From Methylococcaceae bacterium (GTDB lineage Bacteria; Pseudomonadota; Gammaproteobacteria; Methylococcales; Methylomonadaceae), in NCBI GenBank assembly GCA_021647145.1, contig JAKIVF010000047.1, forward strand, positions 1-24,132: a stretch of DNA of 24,132 nucleotides, written 5' to 3'. Each line of letters starts with the position of its first letter. The first letter of the stretch is position 1. Positions 1 through 6,578 of this stretch are shown here, in pieces. Position numbers and translations under genes: made by a program. The notes below the pieces were generated by a model. It saw nothing but the letters and a program-made list of their open reading frames with translations. It was not told the DNA's origin and searched no databases.

Positions 1-793
1 AATTTGCATGAAATTCTATTTTATTCAGATTTTCTAAATCGAGTGGAGCTTCAAATTTAAAAACACCTCTATATCCATCAGAGTTAGTAGTGAACTCAAT
101 ATACTTATTCCAATTATCATTCGAACCCTTTTGATCTTGTTTCTCTAAAACAGTTAATGGCTGAGATGTTGACTCCCCTCTCATGTCTTTAAGATGATAA
201 GGATATAGTACTTCTGATGGATTTGAATCACCAGATGTTCCAGGATCACTAATTTCTCCATCAGTAGTTTTTATCACCAAATAATCAAGCTGACTATTAT
301 CATCTGAACTTTTTGTATGAAAACTAATTTTAATTTCGTTATCGCTACTTACAAATCGTTTTGGTTTTTCACCTACTGACCGAGCTATATCGCCCCATTC
401 CCATGACTTTGCTTTACTATTGTCAACAATATAAACCCATTTTTTATCTTTAAAATCATATATTTTAAATGTCCATTGTTGATATTCTTTTTTTGACCCA
501 CGAAAATTCGCATGTAATATCAATTTATCTAGGCCATTCAAACCTGAAGGTACTTTAAATTTAAAAACCCCTCGGTAACCTTCAGAGCCAGTGGAAAACT
601 CAATATAATTATCCCAATTATCATCAGATTTTTTTTGATCCTTTTTATAAAGAACACTTAAAGGCTGAGATGTTGACTCTCCTCTCATATCTTTTAGGCT
701 GTATGGATTTAATACTTCCGCACTAATAGAACTAGCGAAAAATAAACTTAAATATAAAACTAGGTGACTCATAAGTCGAAATAAATTAGGCAT
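1..793 (-). CDS. Secreted tandem-repeat protein, 3' end cut by window edge
   Basis: An open frame runs from the ATG at 793, directly behind an in-frame TAA, to the left window edge, giving 264 residues with the C-terminus missing. A second in-frame ATG at 772 (residue 8) gives a more compact signal peptide; neither start has a good ribosome site. The signal peptide has a hydrophobic core near residues 11-19 and a likely cut after SISA (residue 25). Two repeat units follow. The motif LKDMRGESTSQPL occurs near residues 33-45 and again exactly 168 residues later, with DNWxxYIEFxTxSxGYRGVFKF conserved in both. The first unit is complete, rich in aromatic and beta-type residues, and looks like a sugar-binding beta-sandwich, but I do not recognise the family. 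The units are joined by a G/S/P-rich linker. The next gene on the same strand is a polysaccharide deacetylase, so binding to the cell's own polysaccharide is a reasonable guess, not a demonstrated role. Confidence 0.8.
   Translation of the reverse strand, partial: MPNLFRLMSHLVLYLSLFFASSISAEVLNPYSLKDMRGESTSQPLSVLYKKDQKKSDDNWDNYIEFSTGSEGYRGVFKFKVPSGLNGLDKLILHANFRGSKKEYQQWTFKIYDFKDKKWVYIVDNSKAKSWEWGDIARSVGEKPKRFVSSDNEIKISFHTKSSDDNSQLDYLVIKTTDGEISDPGTSGDSNPSEVLYPYHLKDMRGESTSQPLTVLEKQDQKGSNDNWNKYIEFTTNSDGYRGVFKFEAPLDLENLNKIEFHAN
27..688 (-). repeat. Direct repeat units of 504 bp (168 aa) in the secreted protein
   Basis: The DNA string GGCTGAGATGTTGACTC occurs at 159-175 and again at 663-679, exactly 504 bp apart and in the same frame. 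Similarity extends through the flanking roughly 60 codons (LKDMRG to GVFKF). The second unit is incomplete because the window ends inside it, so more copies may follow outside. Confidence 0.8.
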
Positions 794-1072
794 ATTTTAA
801 AAACAATAATTTTGGTTTTCTGTTAAGTTTTTGACGACAAAAAAACAGTCACACCCTATAAAACCTAGAGTGAATACATTCTCGGCCGTACTTTGATTTT
901 AGTTAAATATTCCAGAGGAACACTCATGTTGATACTTCTAATTTGCTACATATTAAGGTAGGTCAAAAAGACTTATTAATCCAGAATAGAATCTTGTAAT
1001 TAGGATAGAACTCACAAGAAAATATAACACTATTTTAGAAATGTGCTGGTCTACGCAATAAGAATCTATCAT

Positions 1073-1086
1073 CTCTATTAATAGAG
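1073..1086. promoter_or_regulatory. Perfect 14-bp palindrome
   Basis: CTCTATTAATAGAG is a perfect inverted repeat with no loop, about 280 bp upstream of the repeat-protein gene start at 793. It could be a dimeric operator or chance in AT-rich DNA; no regulator can be named. Confidence 0.3.
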
Positions 1087-2020
1087 GTTCCCTTAACTAG
1101 CCTGTATCAAAAAATAAGTCGAGCCCCGATATACAACACAAGTATTAAATTAGCAAATTATATGCCAACAAGCCTATTTTTTAACTAATAATACTTGAAA
1201 TAGAAGTAGCTAGTTGTGAAGGATGTACGATGGTGTTGCGAAGTGCTACACACGCAGGGCGAATGTGGGTGCCGAAGTAAGGCCTTAACTGCCAACTGAT
1301 TTTTTGCTCCTAAAATGAAGGGAATCCATTTTGGTTTCGCAAAAAATGTTAGCGCACTTAATCTTTAAAGAAATATAAATATATACATAACATAAAGTAT
1401 CAAATCTAATATCTATGCATCAGAACATAAAACCGTCTTAATTTAGAGACAATTATATTGGTGTTTTAATTATCTCTTCTAAACTTTACTCTATTCTTCT
1501 CGAAAAAAACCTTAACTTATTGTGCACAATTCTAGTTTTAAAAAAACCTAACCAACTAATTTTAAATAAAAAAATACATTAATCACAGAGTTTTTTTATA
1601 CTTTATTTTTCATAATTTGAATAATAAGCCTTTAACCTGATATAAAAAATGCCACCTTTAAACCTGTACAAAGACTGAATATAATAAATTACTTATCTTA
1701 TATAACCATTTTTTTCAGCCTTATCTTTCTTCATAGTCTCAATTTAGCAACAAATTCATTTAAGAACAAAGATCAGTTTATAATTTCTACAATAATTCAA
1801 GATTTTTTAAACATTAATAAACCATTTTCTAAACAATAATTTGAAAACTTAAGTCTTTAACACCCGAAAAAACTTTCTTATAGAAGACCTTTTACCGTTA
1901 GAACAAATCAATTCAATAAGGTATAGGATAGGACATACAAACAAGTATTCTAAAAAACATCTAAGCTCTCTGCTCAAGGATAGATTTTTTCAGTAAAAAC
2001 TCTGATCTTAAGTATTATAG

Positions 2021-2227
2021 AGTACTGATATAATTCACGCGGTCACAAAAGTGCTTTATAGCGAGTTGATTTTTGTCGATAGCCACGATTGTATGAACGC
2101 AGAAGCTAGAGCAACATATGGAGCGATTACAGAGGCGCTGAAAGGATGCAGAGCGAAAGAAAATAAGAATTTACAAGCTGAAGAAAGAAATCTAATAAAG
2201 CTCAAACTTTCTTCGCGTAAGAAATAA
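2021..2227 (+). pseudogene. Possible small ORF or gene remnant
   Basis: An open frame follows a TAG at 2018-2020 and ends in TAA at 2225-2227. From the GTG at 2051 it would encode 58 residues, from the ATG at 2093 only 44. The predicted peptide is hydrophilic, rich in E, K, A and R, and ends in KLKLSSRKK, like a real protein tail. The patch is visibly richer in GC than its surroundings. There is no ribosome site and no recognisable family. It may be the 3' end of a lost gene or a small protein. Function unknown; low confidence. Confidence 0.25.
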
Positions 2228-2264
2228 AGTAGCTACACTAAACCATACATGCAACTATAATACT

Positions 2265-2333
2265 CTAAAAAAATGTGAAGAGTATAAAAGAACCACCCCT
2301 TGTTCCAATTAATACTAACAAGGGGCGACTCTT
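2265..2333 (-). terminator. Rho-independent terminator of the deacetylase gene
   Basis: A 9-bp perfect stem, CCCCTTGTT at 2296-2304 with AACAAGGGG at 2317-2325, closes a 12-nt loop. An outer pair AAGAGT (2278-2283) with ACTCTT (2328-2333) extends it. Read on the minus strand, the structure begins about 10 nt after the stop codon and is followed by T-rich sequence, including seven T's opposite the A run at 2267-2273. Confidence 0.75.
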
Positions 2334-2342
2334 AAATTTAGT

Positions 2343-5300
2343 TTAACGGACTATTGAAACTGAATGAGTACTATTGTTTTCAAAATATAAAGCTACTTTA
2401 TTATTGCCTAAAACTCTACCATACCTTACTCCGTAAAACCTATAAGACCAATAATTATTTTTAAGAGGAACAATTACCCAACCCTTCCCTTCAAAAGTAA
2501 AATCAAGATTATCTCCATCACCATTTAAATCAATTAATTTAGATCGCATCGGTAGTTTAGAAATATGAGTGTTTGACTTACTAAATGTATCCAATTGAAT
2601 CGTATAAGTTCCACCATTATCATTTAGAAAAACATGGTCATCATTATACGCATACCAGCCATCTACACTATGAATCACTTGACCAGGCTTAGTGTTGACT
2701 GCTAATGAAAAATTACCTACGTTATTGCTATTTACTGTAGCAGTAATAGTTGCCCCCACAGAATCAACTGTTAACGATGAGTTTTTAAAAGTATTAATAC
2801 GTTGAGCAACATCAGCAGAGGTAATAAATTCAGAGTCTGCATTATAGGCTTTAGCAATTGTGTTTTCAAACATTGCAACTGTATAACCATTACCAGTTAT
2901 AGGGTCAGCTGAGATCGTTGGACCATAATCATGCCAAGGCCAATGAATAATCGGCTGAGATGCATGACTCATCAATGTATCAAATTCATTTGCCCAAAAT
3001 TGTTCACTTTCTTCTGCGCTTAGAGGAACTGGAACAGCTGGGTAACCAACTGGTACTCCAAATTGAATCAAAGTAAAATCAAAAGTCATATTCGGACTTA
3101 AATAAACTTTGTTATCACTAGGAGTAAGATAACCAAACGCACTGGGATAGCCTGCACCCGAATTTGAATAACCACCTGATAAATAATCTAGGTATTGAGC
3201 AATCTCATTAGCAGTGTTTCGGCTCTCAGGAGCACCTGGTACTGCACCACCACGGATATTCTGATTATTCCATGTCTTATAGTTCAATTCAGCACTTATT
3301 TCATTCATTGACTGATTAAATTCAAACTCAACCTGGCTAGAACTTAATTGATCAGTAAAATGAGGATGTGTCCAGGAATGAGTACCAATTTCGTTACCTA
3401 GACTGATGTAATCTTGAAATAAAGGGCCTGAAACATTCCAGTCTGTCCATAGTCCATTTGCTGGATCATTACCGATATTGATAAAATAAGACCCAACAAA
3501 ATTATACTTTCTTTTCCAATCTTTCAATAAGTTATAAAGAGGAACATGAACATCCTGTATCAATGCTTGCTCACTAGTAATATCCATATCATTTCGTGAA
3601 ACAAAGAGATTATTAGCACGCCCCATTTTTAATCCTACAGACGTTTCGTCTCCATAAACCACCCATTGCAATGCCTGCCATACCAAGTTGGTATCAGCCA
3701 TAAACCCAAGTGTAGCAAAATGAACATTTCGTCCTCCCGTAATGCTTGCTATTACAGCTGGGTAGCTACCAGAGTTTGACCCTGTAACTGATTGTTTAGC
3801 TAATGATTCTGTTTCCTGTCCAGGAACTGCTTGAAAATAGCTATACCAACCTCTGTCATAAGATTTGATTAGCTCATTTGAGGTGTAGCCCTTCATTACT
3901 GAATGAGAAGTGTTTTGTGCAGAAAGTGAAATACTAACGGGACCTTCACCTGCTACTCGTCCAATCCCTAGAAGTTGTTTCATATTTCGATAAGCATCGC
4001 CTGACAAACTAACACCTGTTTCAGTATTTGTCATCCAATCATCAGCAGTAATAATGCCTATACCATAATCATAAACTGCCTTATACAACGTATCATGAAT
4101 CTGTTTCATTTTATCTGAAGGAACATCAGAAAAAAATGGAAAAATCAGTGCATCATAATTAACCAGATTATTGATATTAGTCAGATCATCTTCCGTTAAT
4201 AGATCAAAAGATATCCCAGCCATCATAGCCTGGTGTTGTAGGGACATAAAGAGCTGAGAATAAGTCTTATCTCCAAAAAAATTATTTTTTGTCGCTTCTC
4301 CGTAGACAATTCCAACGCGCTTACTTAAGTTTGTTCTTGGAGGCAACGTTGTCGTAGAAGTTGAAATTGTATATTGCCCGCCAGAGGTGTAATCTTGAGG
4401 GAATAAAAACAAACTATCGTTGATGTCTCCTAAAATATCAATAGATTGAGAACTAGAACCCAAACCTAAAGATGCAGCAGGAATAGCAATTTCAATAATT
4501 TTCTGATCTGAGCTAAAGGCATGGTTTAAACTTGAAATCCAACCAAAATCTTTATCGTAAAGATAAGGTTTTTCGTCACTGTGAATATTTACAAAATATT
4601 CAGCTCCTCCATATTGGCCCCATATTAAAAAGCCTGTTGCTGCATTGTTATCAGTATTTAGCCAAAAAGTTGTATTTGGACCTAGTGAAGCTCCTGTAGA
4701 TTTAAGAGCAATGATATAAGTGGGCGTTGGTGACGCAATATACTTACCATATAACTCATCTCCAGCAGCTAAATAGGGTGGTAAATCAAGCGGCAAGTTA
4801 ATACGGTCGTCGATAGACCAATCTGATAAATCACCATCAATAATAATATTTCCAAATTGAGTATTGAGATCTGCTGCTGCCTGAGCAGTATTTGGAAGAA
4901 AAATCGTTGCTAATGAGTCAAGTATAAAATCAACTGTAGAAATATATTTTGCGTTCTTTTCTAGAGTTGCTGAAGGTGGAGCAGGAAAAGGTAATTTTAT
5001 TTTTCCTTCTGCATTTGGAATCTGATCCCATGATGTTGTTCGACTTTTGTTTCTAGCAAAACGTTTTCTTTCCCAATCCTCCCTTGATTTACTATGCCTT
5101 ATAACGGTCGTTTGATCATTTAAAGGGACTAACCCTTCTAATTCATCAAAAATATCTTTCTTTTCTGCCTTTGATTCATTAAATTGTGTCAGATTAGCTA
5201 ATTTAGTTTTATGAGTTGATTTATTTTTAACTAAAGTATCTTCATTTTTAGTTAATATAGAATTCTGAACTTTTAATTCATCTTTGTTCGTATCAAACAC

Positions 5301-5384
5301 ACTAAGATAAATAATCGCTAATGTGCTTGTACCGCATAAAAATAAACTTAAGGGCTTGATTAATTCCTTATTAATATTTAACAT
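2343..5384 (-). CDS. Membrane-anchored polysaccharide deacetylase with N-terminal CBM9/DOMON-like domain
   Basis: This is a 1013-residue enzyme predicted to remove acetyl groups from an exopolysaccharide outside the inner membrane. Residues about 12-30 form an uncleaved-looking hydrophobic anchor. A charged linker follows, then a second signal-peptide-like stretch ending in NTAQAAA near residue 170. Residues about 178-340 start with IIIDGDLSDW and resemble a CBM9/DOMON-type beta-sandwich. Residues about 355-580 (VGIVYGEATKNNFFGDKT onward) resemble the domain preceding the deacetylase in PelA/Agd3-like proteins. The catalytic NodB-like part shows D599 in SRNDMD, H669 and H673 in HSWTH, and H818 in WPWHDYG. 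A beta-rich C-terminal domain ends the protein. I base the family on motifs: closest in style to CE18 enzymes (Agd3) and PelA. It has its own terminator and probably its own promoter. The GGAA in front of the ATG at 5384 is a weak ribosome site. Confidence 0.8.
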   Translation of the reverse strand: MLNINKELIKPLSLFLCGTSTLAIIYLSVFDTNKDELKVQNSILTKNEDTLVKNKSTHKTKLANLTQFNESKAEKKDIFDELEGLVPLNDQTTVIRHSKSREDWERKRFARNKSRTTSWDQIPNAEGKIKLPFPAPPSATLEKNAKYISTVDFILDSLATIFLPNTAQAAADLNTQFGNIIIDGDLSDWSIDDRINLPLDLPPYLAAGDELYGKYIASPTPTYIIALKSTGASLGPNTTFWLNTDNNAATGFLIWGQYGGAEYFVNIHSDEKPYLYDKDFGWISSLNHAFSSDQKIIEIAIPAASLGLGSSSQSIDILGDINDSLFLFPQDYTSGGQYTISTSTTTLPPRTNLSKRVGIVYGEATKNNFFGDKTYSQLFMSLQHQAMMAGISFDLLTEDDLTNINNLVNYDALIFPFFSDVPSDKMKQIHDTLYKAVYDYGIGIITADDWMTNTETGVSLSGDAYRNMKQLLGIGRVAGEGPVSISLSAQNTSHSVMKGYTSNELIKSYDRGWYSYFQAVPGQETESLAKQSVTGSNSGSYPAVIASITGGRNVHFATLGFMADTNLVWQALQWVVYGDETSVGLKMGRANNLFVSRNDMDITSEQALIQDVHVPLYNLLKDWKRKYNFVGSYFINIGNDPANGLWTDWNVSGPLFQDYISLGNEIGTHSWTHPHFTDQLSSSQVEFEFNQSMNEISAELNYKTWNNQNIRGGAVPGAPESRNTANEIAQYLDYLSGGYSNSGAGYPSAFGYLTPSDNKVYLSPNMTFDFTLIQFGVPVGYPAVPVPLSAEESEQFWANEFDTLMSHASQPIIHWPWHDYGPTISADPITGNGYTVAMFENTIAKAYNADSEFITSADVAQRINTFKNSSLTVDSVGATITATVNSNNVGNFSLAVNTKPGQVIHSVDGWYAYNDDHVFLNDNGGTYTIQLDTFSKSNTHISKLPMRSKLIDLNGDGDNLDFTFEGKGWVIVPLKNNYWSYRFYGVRYGRVLGNNKVALYFENNSTHSVSIVR

Positions 5385-5581
5385 GGTGGTTCCAGAGTAG
5401 TCTATGAATTTTGGCTGGCAATTATAACTCCCACCATATTTTTCACCTAGAAATAACTGTTTTTACCTATCATCCACACACCAACAATAGCTTATACTTA
5501 TCTGTATTTATTAAAAAATAAGATTTCAGACCCTCTTTAATTAGCTTACAAAGAACCGCTCTACCTGCCGTTTTTAGTATC

Positions 5582-6265
5582 TCAAAATTTAGATTTATCT
5601 ATTTTTGCCATCTGTCGTTCTACCTGTAAAAAACCTAAACGCTTGAATTCAGCAATTATACGACTTGCTGTTTCCGTCGTTATTCCTAATAACGCACCTA
5701 TATCTTCTCTAGTAGGAAGATAAAAAGAACCCTCTTCACTAAAATCATCCAAATATAAAAGCAAATTAGCTACCCTTTGTCTTGAATTGCCTACAGTAAG
5801 TTCAACTAGCCAGACATCGGCATCACTTTGTACTTTTTGCCAGCTCGCCGTTAATTGTTTATATAAATGGGGTGTATTAGAATTCAACTGTTCAATGACT
5901 TCAACAGGTATACGACATACGTCTGTATTTTGCAGAGCAATTGCATGATGCAGGTATCTAGAACCATTTAAAGCTTCAATACCAGCAAGATCACCCGGTC
6001 TCAATAAGCGAACAATTCTGTAATTTCCATTCTCTAAATAATGAACTAATTTGATCATTCCTGAACGGATGGTAAAAACAAAGTGAGCCTTGTCTTTTTC
6101 TGTATATAACTCATCCCCTACGGGGATCATATATTCATTAATTGGCTGATGTAATAGATTGAAGTCATCTTGTTGTAAATCTGAAAACAGAGCCAGATTG
6201 CGGATAGAACAATGTAGACATTTTTCACCACCGTCCCATGCTTGTTTAATAGTAATGCTTTTCAT
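5582..6265 (-). CDS. Crp/FNR-family transcriptional regulator, FNR-like
   Basis: This 227-residue protein has the Crp/FNR layout: a cysteine-bearing N-terminus, a cyclic-nucleotide-like beta-barrel at about 45-125 (SGMIKLVHY, RPGDLAGIEAL), a dimerisation helix, and a C-terminal helix-turn-helix (LPTREDIGALLGITTETASR). The recognition helix carries E198, S201 and R202, the E-xx-SR pattern by which FNR reads TTGAT half-sites. E. coli FNR binds a [4Fe-4S] cluster with C20, C23, C29 and C122. Here the only cysteines are C16, C19 and C117; the position matching C29 is A25. The cluster may use a non-cysteine fourth ligand, as Bacillus Fnr does with an aspartate, or be absent. A perfect FNR box lies 233 bp upstream, before the divergent receptor gene, and a degenerate one 58 bp upstream. 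Family assignment is firm; the sensed signal is inferred. Confidence 0.88.
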   Translation of the reverse strand: MKSITIKQAWDGGEKCLHCSIRNLALFSDLQQDDFNLLHQPINEYMIPVGDELYTEKDKAHFVFTIRSGMIKLVHYLENGNYRIVRLLRPGDLAGIEALNGSRYLHHAIALQNTDVCRIPVEVIEQLNSNTPHLYKQLTASWQKVQSDADVWLVELTVGNSRQRVANLLLYLDDFSEEGSFYLPTREDIGALLGITTETASRIIAEFKRLGFLQVERQMAKIDKSKF

Positions 6266-6322
6266 GAATAGTTAACTGACTCAATTATTACGCTAAAAAA
6301 TTAAAAAAAATTAAAAATTTTT

Positions 6323-6336
6323 TTGACTGAGATAAA
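6323..6336. promoter_or_regulatory. Degenerate FNR-like site
   Basis: TTGACTGAGATAAA differs from TTGAT-N4-ATCAA at one base in each half. It lies 58 bp before the regulator's start codon, a place suited to autoregulation. Alone it would be weak evidence in such AT-rich DNA. Confidence 0.3.
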
Positions 6337-6346
6337 CAACAAACAA

Positions 6347-6391
6347 TGTTATTTAACCTAACCCTTCTTATATAATATGGTGTTATTTAAC
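6347..6391. promoter_or_regulatory. Paired TGTTATTTAAC repeats around a -10-like TATAAT
   Basis: The 11-mer TGTTATTTAAC occurs at 6347-6357 and 6381-6391, 34 bp apart, each with GTTA-N2-TAAC dyad symmetry. TATAAT at 6371-6376 lies between them. If that hexamer is the -10 of a rightward promoter, one copy covers the -35 and the other the start site, an arrangement typical of repression. Confidence 0.35.
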
Positions 6392-6497
6392 ATACTTAAC
6401 TCAAAAATGGTCGCTTATTAATAAAAATTCGAGTTTAAGCAAAAAATGTTCCTTCAGACGAATACATTGGTATACAATCCATCAAGGACATAGTCAA

Positions 6498-6511
6498 TTG
6501 ATAATTATCAA
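6498..6511. promoter_or_regulatory. Perfect FNR box
   Basis: TTGATAATTATCAA matches the FNR consensus TTGAT-N4-ATCAA at all ten fixed positions. Symmetry extends to 18 bp (AATTGATAATTATCAATT, 6496-6513). It lies 67 bp before the receptor start codon; a TATATT at 6524-6529 could serve as -10, putting the box over the -35 region. The adjacent gene encodes a regulator with the recognition helix for this motif. Confidence 0.75.
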
Positions 6512-6578
6512 TTAGTTTTTCATTATATTCCTTTAAGGTGAAACTAAATACATAAAATTTTTTTTAAGGAATATAAAT

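Larger units (their letters stand above)
794..2264. other. Long AT-rich gene-poor region
   Basis: About 1.5 kb separates the repeat-protein gene from the deacetylase terminator. I see no convincing gene on either strand: stops are frequent and poly-A/T runs dominate, especially at 1380-2000. Features inside are a perfect 14-bp palindrome at 1073-1086, a GC-richer patch at about 1205-1345 and a coding-like patch at 2021-2227. The stretch just right of 793 should hold the promoter of the repeat-protein gene, but no clear -35/-10 pair stands out. The region looks like decayed sequence or an insertion scar. Confidence 0.6.
6266..6578. promoter_or_regulatory. Divergent control region between FNR-like regulator and copper receptor
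   Basis: This 313-bp region holds no gene but is dense in candidate control sites: a degenerate FNR-like site near the regulator (6323-6336), two copies of TGTTATTTAAC (6347-6357 and 6381-6391) flanking a TATAAT at 6371-6376, and a perfect FNR palindrome at 6498-6511 near the receptor. The individual sites are listed separately. Confidence 0.6.

Noticed and set aside
5418..5431. Sigma-54-like GG-N10-GC element upstream of the deacetylase
   Set aside because: GG and TTGC are correctly spaced on the minus strand, but the TGGCACG block matches only at GG; too weak without a mapped start site.
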